Positions 8,706-18,018 of a DNA stretch of 64,000 nucleotides are shown in pieces. Position 1 is the first letter of the stretch. Each line of letters opens with the position of its first letter. The translations under genes were made by a program, and so were the position numbers. The notes under the pieces were generated by a model. It was not told the origin of the DNA, ran no database searches, and saw nothing but the letters and a program-made list of their open reading frames with translations. Source of the DNA: Gemmatimonadaceae bacterium (GTDB lineage: Bacteria; Gemmatimonadota; Gemmatimonadetes; Gemmatimonadales; Gemmatimonadaceae); NCBI GenBank assembly GCA_036496605.1, contig DASXKV010000010.1, positions 1 through 64,000 of the forward strand, in the 5' to 3' direction.

Positions 8706-9425
8706 CTATTTCCCGAGCCGGTACGTCAGAGCGAGCTCGCCCTCCCCGCCGTATTGCCTTCTGAATTCGCGTCCGACGAAGTCTCGGACCATGAGCTCGA
8801 TAGCGAAGCGGCCGACCGACATGCGCGTTCCGGCGCCAAGGCCCGACGAAGCCACCGCGCCCATGCCTCGCACACGGAAGTAGGGGCACGTTGGGCTCGA
8901 TGTGCATCTGACGAAATTGTATCGATGCAACATGCCGACTTCCCCGTACGGCGCCGCGTACACCGCGAGAGACGCCGCACCATTCCCGTCGCCCAAAGTC
9001 AACGCGAGTGGAATCGTTAGGTTCAGCGCGGCCGCATTGCGAGGATATCCCTCGTGTAGATAACCAGCGACCGCCTGTCCGCCGATGCTGGTCTGAACCC
9101 CGCTAAGCAGCTGCTGGCGGACGAACGTTCGAGAGAACGCTGCACCGATGTCGAGGGATGGAGAATGTTCGAAGTTGCTGGAAAGGAATCCACGCAGTGC
9201 CCCGCCGGCAAACCCAACGCCGCCCGCACCCATCAACAGCGAACCGCCGACTCCGAGTGCCATGCTCGCACCGCGAGTGACGCCGAGTGCGCTCGCGTCG
9301 ACTGGAGCGAATATCGCGGCCCCCGTCGATGTGCCAGTGATCTGCGCGAAGGAAGAAGTCGGCGCGAGCAGGATGATGCCAGCGGAAATCGAAAGGCGGC
9401 AGATGCGCAACATTGTACGCTCCAT
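8706..9425 (-). CDS. secreted protein, probable outer-membrane barrel
   Basis: 239 residues; the start is supported by AAGGA 8 bp upstream of the ATG. The signal peptide ends near SSFAQ (residue ~28). The remainder is Gly-rich with alternating strands and ends in a barrel-like terminal strand (ELALTYRLGK). Two Cys residues in a CTSSPTC motif may form a loop disulfide. I do not recognise a named family. It lies about 260 bp upstream of the kinase/PqqD operon on the same strand, so co-expression is possible but not shown. No enzymatic motif is visible. Confidence 0.65.
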   Translation of the reverse strand: MERTMLRICRLSISAGIILLAPTSSFAQITGTSTGAAIFAPVDASALGVTRGASMALGVGGSLLMGAGGVGFAGGALRGFLSSNFEHSPSLDIGAAFSRTFVRQQLLSGVQTSIGGQAVAGYLHEGYPRNAAALNLTIPLALTLGDGNGAASLAVYAAPYGEVGMLHRYNFVRCTSSPTCPYFRVRGMGAVASSGLGAGTRMSVGRFAIELMVRDFVGREFRRQYGGEGELALTYRLGK

Positions 9426-9606
9426 CGGCGGATTCCTTCACCATAACGACCCGCACGGAGGAGCAGAAGAGGAGTCGACGGCCGTCCCGCGCGGCCGGCG
9501 TTGGCGGCTGGGTCGTTAGGCAGGCTCGGCCTTGCGGTAAGCCGGGTGCACGGCGCATTCTATTCTTGTCGTGCCTCCCTTCCTCGCCTTCCACATTGGA
9601 CACACC

Positions 9607-10998
9607 GTGAGCGCTCGCCATCTCGTCGCCCTCGTACTCGTCGCCGGGTCGCTCCCCGCCGCAGCGCAGCAGCGCGCGCACATCGACGTCAACCAGGTCG
9701 ACAGCATCATTCGCCGCAACGTCGCCGAGAAGCACATCGTCGGCGTGTCCGTCGGCATCATGCAGAACGGCCAGGTCGTGTTCGCGCGCGGCTATGGCGT
9801 CGCGAATACAGCGTCGAGCGCGCCCGTGACGCCGCGGACGATGTTCGCGATTGGCTCCGTCACGAAGCAATTCACCTGCAGCTCGATGCTCATGCTGCAG
9901 GAGAAAGGACAGCTCTCGATCGACGATCCGGTCTCGAAGTACTACCCGCAGCTGACGCGCGCGAAGGACATCGCGCTCAAGGACCTCGGCGGACATCTCT
10001 CCGGCTACCGCGATTACTATCCGCTCGACTACGTAGACCGCGAGATGGCGCAAGCCGAGCCGGCGGACACGATCATCATGCGCTATGCAACGCGTCCGCT
10101 CGACTTCGAGCCACGGTCGCGCTGGTCGTACAGCAATACCGGCTTTCTCATACTCGGCCGTGTGATCGAGAAGGTGAGTGGAGAGCCGATCGGCACCTTC
10201 TTCCAAACGCATATCTTCACGCCGCTCAAGCTGGAGCGCACACAGTACGAGCCCGCGCCTAATGGGACAGACATGGCGACGGGATACACGTCGTTCGGCT
10301 TGTCGGATCCAATCCTCGCTGTACCAGAGGCGAGGGGCTGGGCCGGCGCTGCGGGCGCGATCTGGTCCACGCCGACGGACCTTCTCACATGGGATCGTTC
10401 ACTGCTCGACCATACACTCATCTCGCCCGCGTCGTACGCCGTGTTGACCACGCCGCGTCGGCTCACCGACGGCCGTTCGAGTGGCTACGGCTGTGGGGAA
10501 GGCATCAACGATCGTGGCACTGCGGTGACGTTCTCGCATGGCGGCGCGGTGTCGGGATTCGTCGCGCAGAACACGATCATTCCGAGCACGAAGTCGGCGC
10601 TGGTCGTGCTGTCGAATAGCGATTTCTCACCGGTCGGCGCGCTCAATCAGGAGCTCATCGCAAAGCTCCTTCCGAGCGCCGACGTGCCGGTCGTGCACGG
10701 GCTGTCGGCACTGGACGCGGCAAGGAAGTTCCTCACTGATCTCGAGCAGGGCCGCGTCGATCGTTCGACGATCTCGCCCGACTTCGATGCCTATCTCACG
10801 GCCGACAAGCTCGCGACGGCGCAGAAGTCGCTCAGCGCGCTTGGGCCGATCTCGAATATTCGTATCGCGGGTGTGAGCGAGCGGGGTGGGTTGGAGGTCG
10901 CCAGCGTGCGCTTCAATGTCGGAACGACGGCCACGCAGGGACTCATGTACCGGCGGACGGATGGGAAGCTGGAGGAGTTCCTGTTTTCGAGGAGTTGA
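9607..10998 (+). CDS. secreted serine hydrolase (class C beta-lactamase family)
   Basis: 463 residues from the GTG at 9607, chosen because it opens directly on a signal peptide (ARHLVALVLVAGSLPAAAQ); another GTG 12 codons earlier is possible. Catalytic motifs of the beta-lactamase/DD-carboxypeptidase/esterase superfamily are present: SVTK with the nucleophile at residue 84, YSNTG for the Tyr-x-Asn motif, and SHGGAVSGF near the end. A lipocalin-like ~100-residue C-terminal extension follows. Members act in the periplasm as peptidases or esterases; the substrate cannot be told from sequence. It is transcribed alone, divergently from the barrel protein. Confidence 0.9.
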   Translation: MSARHLVALVLVAGSLPAAAQQRAHIDVNQVDSIIRRNVAEKHIVGVSVGIMQNGQVVFARGYGVANTASSAPVTPRTMFAIGSVTKQFTCSSMLMLQEKGQLSIDDPVSKYYPQLTRAKDIALKDLGGHLSGYRDYYPLDYVDREMAQAEPADTIIMRYATRPLDFEPRSRWSYSNTGFLILGRVIEKVSGEPIGTFFQTHIFTPLKLERTQYEPAPNGTDMATGYTSFGLSDPILAVPEARGWAGAAGAIWSTPTDLLTWDRSLLDHTLISPASYAVLTTPRRLTDGRSSGYGCGEGINDRGTAVTFSHGGAVSGFVAQNTIIPSTKSALVVLSNSDFSPVGALNQELIAKLLPSADVPVVHGLSALDAARKFLTDLEQGRVDRSTISPDFDAYLTADKLATAQKSLSALGPISNIRIAGVSERGGLEVASVRFNVGTTATQGLMYRRTDGKLEEFLFSRS

Positions 10999-11008
10999 CG
11001 GAGACGCG

Positions 11009-11434
11009 TCAGTTGTGCCCTTCGCCTTCCACCAGCTCATGGCCGATCTCCCAGTGGTGCCCGAACGGATCGACGACGCGTCCAATCCGCCAGCCGTATT
11101 CTTCACCCACGGGATGCACCTCCTTCGCGCCGGCGGCGATTGCGCGCGAGAACACGGCGTCGGGGTCGGCCACGGTGAGAATGAGTCGTGTCGTGGCGCC
11201 CTGGGTCGTCTCGGGGCTGAAGTTGCCGTGCTCCGGTGATTCGTCGCCGAGCCAGAACTCGGCGCCGTCGATCGAGAGTCTCGCGACGACGCTCCCGCTC
11301 GGATCCTCGAGACGATAGACCTCGACCGCGCCGAAAGCAGCTTTGTAGAACTCGACGGCGCGCGCACTGCCGCGAACGGAGAGCCAGGGAGCGAGTGAGG
11401 TCTGAATGGAAGTCGCGGCCGGTTTTGCGCTCAT
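11009..11434 (-). CDS. VOC (glyoxalase/PhnB-like) family protein
   Basis: 141 residues from the ATG at 11434, which is preceded by GAGGAC; an upstream ATG at 11500 would overlap the neighbouring Dabb gene. It shows the paired beta-alpha-beta-beta-beta modules of the vicinal-oxygen-chelate fold, with AVEFYKAAFGAVEVYRL in the first half and DPFGHHWEIG in the second. The protein resembles PhnB-like members (about 140 aa, 'FYKAAFGA'). No specific substrate can be assigned. It lies 34 bp downstream of the Dabb protein gene and converges with the serine hydrolase, leaving only 10 bp between stops. Confidence 0.85.
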   Translation of the reverse strand: MSAKPAATSIQTSLAPWLSVRGSARAVEFYKAAFGAVEVYRLEDPSGSVVARLSIDGAEFWLGDESPEHGNFSPETTQGATTRLILTVADPDAVFSRAIAAGAKEVHPVGEEYGWRIGRVVDPFGHHWEIGHELVEGEGHN

Positions 11435-11468
11435 AATGTCCTCGTTGCGACTCGATTGGCGTTGGTCG

Positions 11469-11795
11469 TCATGAGCGCTCCCGTTCCTCGATGTCCGCAC
11501 TCACCGAGTCGAAGATGCGGACCGTGGTCCAGAAGCTCCCGCATTCCTTGCGGAAACGATCGTGCACGGGGTCGTCCTGATAGACGTCGTGCGCCAGCTC
11601 ATCGTCGAAGACCAGGACGAGCGCGCGCGTGTAGCCGCGCTCGATGACCGGCCGCTCGGTCGGCGCTGGAACGCCGACGTATCCATGACGAACGCCCTCG
11701 ATGTGGCGCAGCGAGTCGAGGCCGTCCTCGAATCGCCGGCGCTGCGTGGGCGTCAGATCGTTGCGGAGCCAGAAGTAGACGGCGTGAACGAACAT
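11469..11795 (-). CDS. Dabb (stress-responsive A/B barrel) family protein
   Basis: 108 residues of a ferredoxin-like dimeric alpha/beta barrel: MFVHAVYFWLRNDLTP at the N-terminus, then FEDGLDSLRHIEGV and a C-terminal AHDVYQDDPVHDRF block, all typical of the Dabb family (PF07876). A longer in-frame extension to 12110 is antisense to the lipoprotein gene and has no protein character, so I start at 11795. No Shine-Dalgarno is evident. Instead the dispersed motif GCCTAACG abuts the ATG. Function is unknown; family members include stress-induced proteins and polyketide cyclases. Confidence 0.8.
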   Translation of the reverse strand: MFVHAVYFWLRNDLTPTQRRRFEDGLDSLRHIEGVRHGYVGVPAPTERPVIERGYTRALVLVFDDELAHDVYQDDPVHDRFRKECGSFWTTVRIFDSVSADIEERERS

Positions 11796-11821
11796 CGTTA
11801 GGCGTGTTGGAGCGGGAAATG

Positions 11822-12298
11822 CTAGCGTGCGCGGCGTGTCGAATCTTCGAAGCCGAGCCAGCGATCCATCCGCCAACTGCCGTCGGCTTGGCGCAGGAGA
11901 AAGGAAACGTACCGCCCGAATTCCGTCATGCGCACGCCGCCGGAGTCGGTCCACGTCTGCTGAAAGGCGCCAAACTCCGTCGCGTGATCCGGCCCGAGTC
12001 GTCGCGCCGCGACATCCAGCCGCAGATCGACGTCCCGCTCCGCCGCCCAGTTGCTTTGCGCCATCTCGGCCAGTTGTGCCCTTCCTCGCACCGTGTTGAA
12101 CGCCGGCCACTCGAAGGTGGCGCTGTCGGTGTAGAGAGCGGCATAGGCGCGCGGGTCACGATTCCGATATGCGCCGACCACGCGCGCGTTCAGGGAATCG
12201 ATACCTGCGTTCGCGTCACGTGCGGAAGGCGCCGATCGCGAGCAGGCAGCGACGACGCCAATGGTAATCGCAATGCTCGAGCGAATTATCGAGTGCAC
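11822..12298 (-). CDS. SnoaL/DUF4440-like lipoprotein
   Basis: 158 residues. A lipobox (VVAAC, Cys about residue 19) marks it as a lipoprotein. The mature part matches the NTF2-like SnoaL/DUF4440 fold: a helix with VVGAYRNRDPRAYAALY, TDSATFEW, RGRAQLAEMAQ, and C-terminal strands ending DGSWRMDRWLGFE. These domains form cone-shaped pockets used in isomerases, cyclases or simple ligand binding. No catalytic residues can be assigned with certainty. It precedes the Dabb and VOC genes on the same strand with a 26-bp gap and may be co-transcribed with them. Confidence 0.75.
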   Translation of the reverse strand: MHSIIRSSIAITIGVVAACSRSAPSARDANAGIDSLNARVVGAYRNRDPRAYAALYTDSATFEWPAFNTVRGRAQLAEMAQSNWAAERDVDLRLDVAARRLGPDHATEFGAFQQTWTDSGGVRMTEFGRYVSFLLRQADGSWRMDRWLGFEDSTRRAR

Positions 12299-12351
12299 GA
12301 CGCGGGCGATTCGTTATGAAGTCGATCTCGTAGAACGAGACCAGACTGTAC

Positions 12352-14784
12352 CTATTCCGATCGCAGTGCGCTAGCCGGGTTCGTTCGCCCCGCCCGCAAC
12401 GCGGGCGCGAGCGTCGCAATCGCGCCGACAAGGAGCAGCAGTCCGCTCGCCGTCGCGATGCTCGTAGGGTCCGTTGGCTCGACGCCGAAAAGGACACCAG
12501 CAAGCACGCGGCCGAAGGCGACTGCCGCCAGCACTCCGACGATCGTCCCGAGCACCACCGGCGCCAAGCCACGCTGGAACACCTCGCCGAGCACGCGCGT
12601 CGGCGACGCACCGAGCGCGACGCGAATCGCGTATTCGGCGCGGCGGCGCGCCACGGAGTACGACACCACGCCATAGACGCCGATGGCGCCAAGCGCGAGG
12701 GCCAGCGCGCCGAAGAGCGTGAGGAAGAAGCGAAGCCGCAGTGGCTGTGCGAGCGCGGTCGCGAGCACCTGGTCCATCGTCTCGATTCGCGCGACGGCAA
12801 CCTGTGGATCCAATTCGGCGGCCGCGCGCCGGACGGCCGTCGTTAGGCTCGCCGGATCACCGTTCGAACGGACGACGAGCACCGCGCCATCGGGCGCGGT
12901 GTGCTGCTCGAGAGGAACCCACATCGTGAACGGAATCTCGCCCGTCATCGTGGTCATGCGCGTCTCGGCGGCAACGCCGACAATCGTGCGCGAGATAATC
13001 GTTCCGGTGTAGCCCGTGTTGATGTGCTTGCCGATTGCGCTCTGTCCGGGCCACATGCGACGGGCGAAGGATTCACTGATCACCGTCACCGGCAGCGAAC
13101 CCGCGACGTCGGTGGAATCGATGCCGCGCCCTTCGCGAAGGTGCATGCCCATCGCGCGGAAGAGTGCCGGTGTCGCTGTGCGATAGAGACTGTTGGGTCG
13201 CTTGGGCCCCTCGAGCTCGGGATGGCCCTCCGGCAGCACGGGACCCTGAAAGCCGCCATCGCGCACCGGCAGCCGATTCGTTAGGCCGGCCGCGGTGACG
13301 CCAGGCATCGCACTCACACGGGCAGCGAGATCGCGGACGAACTGCCGCCGTGATTCGGCCGGCTCATTCTCGCTTGGCATGAGTGTGAACGTCGACACGC
13401 CGCGCGGGTCGAAGCCGAGGTCGAGCGACCGGAGTCGCTCGACGGAGCGAACGAGCAACGTCGCACCCGCGACGAGCAATACCGCAAGCGTCACCTGACC
13501 GGCGACGAGCGCGCCGTGGATGCGCTTGGTGCTGCGTCGGAGGCCCATTTCGCTGCGCTCGCGATTCAGGCCGCCGATCGCATCGAGCCGGCCGCGAAGC
13601 ACATTGCGCATCGGCGCCAGCGCGATCGACGTCGCCACGACGAGCGCCAGAATGAACGCCGCGACGAATGTCACCCAACCCATCGTGACCGCTTCGTCCA
13701 GGCCGCCCTGAAGAGGCAGACTGGCGATCAACACACCGAATCCACCGACGGCAATCGCGGTGCCAAGCACCGCCGCGCCAAGTGCGAGGACGAACGCCTC
13801 GGTGAGAATCTGGCGCGCGAGCCTTCGATGATTGGCGCCTAACGCGACGCGGACCGCGAGCTCGCCGGTACGGTCGCTCGTTCGGGCGAGGATGAGGGCC
13901 GCGGCGTTGGCGCAGGCAATGAGCAGCAGCAACGTCACGGCGCCAAAGAGCAACAGCACAGCGCCCCTGACGTTACCGAGGAGGTAAGTGCGGACCGGTA
14001 GCGAGCTGGGATTCTTCGCCTTGTCCCAGCCTACCGTGTATGTGTATTGCGCACCTAACGCACGACCGATTCGTTGGATATCGCTCTGTACGAGCTCTGG
14101 TGCGACACCGGCACGGATGCGGCCGAGGAGCGTCAGGTAGCCGACGTCGTGATAAAACGAAGTCGACGCGTCGAGCTGCAGCGGCCGCCACGCGCGCATC
14201 TCGGGGGTTGGGAAATAAAAACCCTTGGGCATCACGCCGACGACAGTCACAGGCTTGCCGTCGAGAACCAGCTGATGGCCGATCACGTGCGGGTCGGCAC
14301 CGAGGTCCTGCTTCCACATTCCGTAGCTGATGACGATCACCAGCGGCGCTCCAGGGCGATCGTCCTCCACGTTCAGCGTGCGGCCTTGATAGGCGTGGGT
14401 CCCGAGGACGTCAAAGAGCGACGATGTCGCAACGGTGTAACCGAGCAATTTGGCGTCGCCAGGGTCGTTCGCGCTCACGTGATACGGCGCCCCATTGGTG
14501 GAGAACGCAGCCACAGCCTCGAACACCCCGGGTCGCGCTCGCACGAAATCGTACTCTTCGCCGCGCCAGTCGTAGTCCATCCAGAAGATCCGGACGTTTT
14601 CCTCGTGCGCGTAGGGAAGTGGCCGAAGGAGCAGCGCGTTGACGACGCTCAATAGCGCGACGGTGGCGCCGATCCCGAGTCCCAGCGTGAGGATGACGGT
14701 GGCGGTGAACGTCAATCGGCGGCGCATCTGCCTAACGGCATGCCGGACGTCGGCGGCGAATTCGCTAGCGAGACGGGTGAGCAC
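12352..14784 (-). CDS. ADOP-type MacB/FtsX permease
   Basis: 810 residues. GTG start, supported by CGGAGG 5 bp upstream. It lacks the N-terminal prefix domain of the first ADOP protein and begins directly with the membrane-proximal helix (VRQMRRRLTFTATVILTLGLGIGATVALL). The first FtsX block contains LLLLIACANAAALILAR near residue 290. The second periplasmic domain includes FTLMPSENEP and a final four-helix FtsX block ends ALRAGRTNPASALRSE. No ATPase gene is adjacent. It is presumably an inner-membrane component of a MacB-like export or mechanotransmission system. It diverges from the DUF1697 gene. Confidence 0.9.
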   Translation of the reverse strand: MLTRLASEFAADVRHAVRQMRRRLTFTATVILTLGLGIGATVALLSVVNALLLRPLPYAHEENVRIFWMDYDWRGEEYDFVRARPGVFEAVAAFSTNGAPYHVSANDPGDAKLLGYTVATSSLFDVLGTHAYQGRTLNVEDDRPGAPLVIVISYGMWKQDLGADPHVIGHQLVLDGKPVTVVGVMPKGFYFPTPEMRAWRPLQLDASTSFYHDVGYLTLLGRIRAGVAPELVQSDIQRIGRALGAQYTYTVGWDKAKNPSSLPVRTYLLGNVRGAVLLLFGAVTLLLLIACANAAALILARTSDRTGELAVRVALGANHRRLARQILTEAFVLALGAAVLGTAIAVGGFGVLIASLPLQGGLDEAVTMGWVTFVAAFILALVVATSIALAPMRNVLRGRLDAIGGLNRERSEMGLRRSTKRIHGALVAGQVTLAVLLVAGATLLVRSVERLRSLDLGFDPRGVSTFTLMPSENEPAESRRQFVRDLAARVSAMPGVTAAGLTNRLPVRDGGFQGPVLPEGHPELEGPKRPNSLYRTATPALFRAMGMHLREGRGIDSTDVAGSLPVTVISESFARRMWPGQSAIGKHINTGYTGTIISRTIVGVAAETRMTTMTGEIPFTMWVPLEQHTAPDGAVLVVRSNGDPASLTTAVRRAAAELDPQVAVARIETMDQVLATALAQPLRLRFFLTLFGALALALGAIGVYGVVSYSVARRRAEYAIRVALGASPTRVLGEVFQRGLAPVVLGTIVGVLAAVAFGRVLAGVLFGVEPTDPTSIATASGLLLLVGAIATLAPALRAGRTNPASALRSE

Positions 14785-14872
14785 GTGGACCTCCGGGGTG
14801 ACCCCTGTAAGACAGCGGCACTGAGAAAAAGGGTTGACGTCCGTCCCATGTGATCACCATCCTGAGAAGCAT

Positions 14873-15412
14873 ATGGCTCTCGTCGCGTTCTTGCGGGGCG
14901 TCAACGTGGGTGGACATCGAAGATTTCGCCCGAGCCTGCTCGCGAAGGAGCTGGGTAAATACGACGTCGTGAACGTCGGCGCGACGGGCACCTTTGTCGT
15001 GCGCAGGCCGGAATCGCGAGCGCGCTTTCGCGCCGCGCTGCTCGAGAAGCTGCCGTTCGACGCGGTGGTTGCACTGTGCGACGGCCATGACGTGGCGGCG
15101 CTCGCGTCCGACAACCCGTTCGAAGGAAATCCGGCTCGTCCCGACGTCGTGCGGTTCGTGAGCATTCTCTCGAAAGCGGGCCACGTTCCCAATCGGCTAC
15201 CGGTCGTGCTACCGGACGAGGGAGAGTGGTTCGTACGCGTCATCGGGTCGAGGAAGCGATTCGTCTTTGGCGAATATCGCCGCCACATGAAGACCATCGG
15301 CTACCTCGGCAAGATCGACAAGCTGTTTGGCGCGCCGGTCACGACGCGGAACTGGAACACGATGCTGTCGATCGTGCGGATCCTGAAAGTCGGCGAATCC
15401 GCCGGCGAATGA
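14873..15412 (+). CDS. DUF1697 family protein
   Basis: 179 residues from the ATG at 14873, preceded by GAGAAG. The N-terminus MALVAFLRGVNVGGHRR is the diagnostic start of the DUF1697 family, followed by LLAKELGKYDVVNVGATGTFVV and a C-terminal TTRNWNTMLSIVRIL block where the family normally shows TxRNWNT. Crystal structures of the family show two alpha/beta domains without a known reaction. The gene is monocistronic between two ADOP permeases, so its context gives no functional hint. Confidence 0.88.
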   Translation: MALVAFLRGVNVGGHRRFRPSLLAKELGKYDVVNVGATGTFVVRRPESRARFRAALLEKLPFDAVVALCDGHDVAALASDNPFEGNPARPDVVRFVSILSKAGHVPNRLPVVLPDEGEWFVRVIGSRKRFVFGEYRRHMKTIGYLGKIDKLFGAPVTTRNWNTMLSIVRILKVGESAGE

Positions 15413-15500
15413 GCCACGTACGGTAGGCGTTCTCGTCCCGCTGCTCCCCCCCGCGCCGACCCGTCAGTTCTTCCCGCCCGTTTCGTTCGGAGCGAACACT

Positions 15501-17948
15501 ATGGAACGTCTGCTCGCAGATCTCCGAGTCGCACTTCGCCGAGTGCGCAAACGCGTCGGCTTCACCATCGTCGCCGTGCTGTCCCTCGCACTCGGGATCG
15601 GGGCCAACACCGCAATCTTCAGCCTCGTCGATGCCATTCTGCTGAGGCGCGCGCCGCTGCCCGATGCCGCGCGCGTCGCGGAGATCTATCAGAAGCAGCC
15701 GGATTTCCCGTTCTCGCCGTTCTCGTATCCCGACTACCGCGATTTCCGCGACGCGACCCATTCCATCTTTTCGCAAGTGTCGCTGTCGCGCTACACGGCG
15801 GCCTCGCGCGACATGGGCGATCACGTCGAGCCGATGATGGGCGAGATGGTGAATGGCGATTATTTCCCATTGCTCGGGATCAAGCCAGTCATTGGCAGAC
15901 TCCTCGGCAACGAAGATGACATATCGCCGGGCGGGCACGCGGTGATCGTGCTCTCATACCAGTACTGGCAGCGCGACTTCAACGGCGACCCGCACGTGGT
16001 CGGCAAGCCACTGCGCCTCGCTGGCCGCGAGTACACCGTCGTAGGAGTCGCGCCAAAGTCGTACGGGGGCTCAGTCGCCGGCATCGCGCCGTCGTTCTAT
16101 GGCTCGGTCCAGATGGTGAACCAGATCGAGGGCGGCAACACGGACGAGCTCACGGCGCGCGGCAACCATTCGGGCTTTCTCAAAGCGCGCCTCGCGCCCG
16201 GTGCATCGATGGCGCAAGCGCGTGCGGTGGCAGCGCGCTTCACCGCCGATATGCAGAAGCGCTATCCGAAGGACTGGGCGGGTTCGTCGCTCATTGTCCT
16301 GCCAGAGACGGACATTGCCGTCAACCCCCTGCTCGACAGTGTCGTCGTGCCGGCAGCGGGAGCCCTCATGGTCGTCGTGGGACTCGTCCTCCTCGTCGCC
16401 TGCGCGAATCTCGCCAGCTTCCTGTTGGCGCAGGCGCGGGATCGCCAGCGAGACATTGCCATTCGTCTGGCGATCGGAGCGAGCCGGCGGACGCTCGTTC
16501 AGCAGCTTCTCACTGAATCACTCCTGCTTGCGATCGTCGGCGGTGTCGCGGGGGTGCTCCTCTCGCGCATCGCCCTCGCGGCGCTCCTCGGAGCCAAGCT
16601 GCCGGTCCCGCTTCCGATCTCGCTCGACGTCTCGCTCGACGCGCGGGTACTCACGTTCGCGATCGCGGCGTCGGCTGTCGCAGGCCTCCTCTTCGGCCTC
16701 GTGCCGGCGCTCCAGGCGACGCGTCCGGCAGTGATCGAGTGGATCAAGAACGAGAACGTCGGCGGTGGGCCGGGCCGTCGCCTAACGATGCGCAGCGCTC
16801 TCGTCATCGGCCAGGTTGCCATATCGTTGCTACTGGTCGTGACCGCGGCGCTGTTCCTGCGCAGTCTCCAGGCCAGCATGCATGTGGACCCTGGCTTCGG
16901 CAAGGCGCCGGCCGCCATGGTGTGGTTCACGATTCCCGCGGACAAGTTCGACTCCACGCGGCGGGTCGCGGTGCTCGACGAGATCGAGCGACGCAGCGCC
17001 GCGGTCCCAGGGGTTCGTTCGGTTGGCGTGACCGACAACATCCTTCTCAATCCGCTGAGCCAGCAAGGGAAGCGGATCAACGTCGCCGGCTTCACCCCAC
17101 CGAAGGGACAGCTGGGCTTCGACATCGATTACGCTGCCGCGGACTCCGGCTTCTTCGACGCGGCCGGCGTGACCATTCTGCGCGGACGAAACTTCACCAC
17201 GGCCGATGGTCCCAGCGCGCCCCGGGTCGCGATCATCAACGAAGTGCTCGCTCAGCGTTTCTGGCCGAACCAGGATGCAATCGGCCAGACCTTCCGCGCC
17301 GACACGACGACGTTTCGCGTGATCGGCGTCGCTCGGACGACGAAGGTGCGCTCGTTAGGCGAAGCGCCACGGCCTTTCATCTTCGGCGCCTACAAGCAGC
17401 AATTCTCGAACAATCCCATGCTCATCGCCCGCACAGACGGCAACGCCGAACGAACGGCGGTGCGACTCCTCGCCGTGCTGCGGGAGACCTCGCCGGATCT
17501 GCTCCTGCTGCAAACGAAGACGATGTCGAGCCATCTCGCGGCGATGGTGCTGCCGGCCCGACTCGGCGCGATCGCGTTCTCGCTCTTCGCCGGCCTCGCG
17601 CTGGCGCTGTCGGTGCTCGGTGTGTACGGCGTGGTCAGCTACGCCGTTGCGCGACGGACGCGAGAGGTGGGGATCCGGCTCGCGGTCGGGGCATCGCCGG
17701 CTGGAGTCGTCAGGCTCCTGATGCGCGAGGGGATGACACTCGTCGTCGTCGGCGCCGCGATCGGCATCGCGTTAGGTCTCGTGGCGACGCGACTGCTCGA
17801 GGCGCTCCTGTTCGGTGTGCGCGCCGGGGATCCGCTCACCTTCGTCGGTGCGCCGCTGCTGTTGCTTGCGGTCGGCGCGGTGGCCTCACTCTTACCAGCG
17901 CGACGCGCGAGCCGTATCGATCCCGCGCGAGTACTCAAGACGGAGTGA
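15501..17948 (+). CDS. ADOP-type MacB/FtsX permease
   Basis: 815 residues starting MERLLADLRVALRRVRKRVG. First transmembrane helix VGFTIVAVLSLALGIGANTAIF near 22-44; first FtsX block with LLVACANLASFLLAQARDRQRD near 295; second helix set from ALVIGQVAISLLLVV; terminal FtsX block ending LPARRASRIDPARVLKTE. It is clearly homologous to the other three ADOP proteins in the window but not a recent copy. No regulator or ATPase is adjacent. The stop codon is followed at once by a heptamer-rich stem-loop that probably separates it from the convergent reductase gene. Confidence 0.92.
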   Translation: MERLLADLRVALRRVRKRVGFTIVAVLSLALGIGANTAIFSLVDAILLRRAPLPDAARVAEIYQKQPDFPFSPFSYPDYRDFRDATHSIFSQVSLSRYTAASRDMGDHVEPMMGEMVNGDYFPLLGIKPVIGRLLGNEDDISPGGHAVIVLSYQYWQRDFNGDPHVVGKPLRLAGREYTVVGVAPKSYGGSVAGIAPSFYGSVQMVNQIEGGNTDELTARGNHSGFLKARLAPGASMAQARAVAARFTADMQKRYPKDWAGSSLIVLPETDIAVNPLLDSVVVPAAGALMVVVGLVLLVACANLASFLLAQARDRQRDIAIRLAIGASRRTLVQQLLTESLLLAIVGGVAGVLLSRIALAALLGAKLPVPLPISLDVSLDARVLTFAIAASAVAGLLFGLVPALQATRPAVIEWIKNENVGGGPGRRLTMRSALVIGQVAISLLLVVTAALFLRSLQASMHVDPGFGKAPAAMVWFTIPADKFDSTRRVAVLDEIERRSAAVPGVRSVGVTDNILLNPLSQQGKRINVAGFTPPKGQLGFDIDYAAADSGFFDAAGVTILRGRNFTTADGPSAPRVAIINEVLAQRFWPNQDAIGQTFRADTTTFRVIGVARTTKVRSLGEAPRPFIFGAYKQQFSNNPMLIARTDGNAERTAVRLLAVLRETSPDLLLLQTKTMSSHLAAMVLPARLGAIAFSLFAGLALALSVLGVYGVVSYAVARRTREVGIRLAVGASPAGVVRLLMREGMTLVVVGAAIGIALGLVATRLLEALLFGVRAGDPLTFVGAPLLLLAVGAVASLLPARRASRIDPARVLKTE

Positions 17949-18018
17949 GGGGTGAGAAGGGGCTAGGGGGATACGGGCTAGAGATTCAGACCCTAGCCCC
18001 TATGCCCTAGACCCTAGC
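17949..18018. terminator. CTAGGGG-rich stem-loop between convergent genes
   Basis: The gap between two converging stop codons is filled by GGGGCTAG/GGGCTAG units on the left (17956-17980) and complementary CTAGCCCC/CCCTAG units on the right (17991-18018), around a loop near 17981-17990. The outer arms TGAGGGG and CCCCTCA also pair. Copies differ in spacing, so several alternative stems are possible. The right arm supplies the TAG stop codon of the reductase gene. A bidirectional terminator is the simplest reading, but no T-run follows. A similar heptamer array lies at 46221-46313. Confidence 0.7.
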
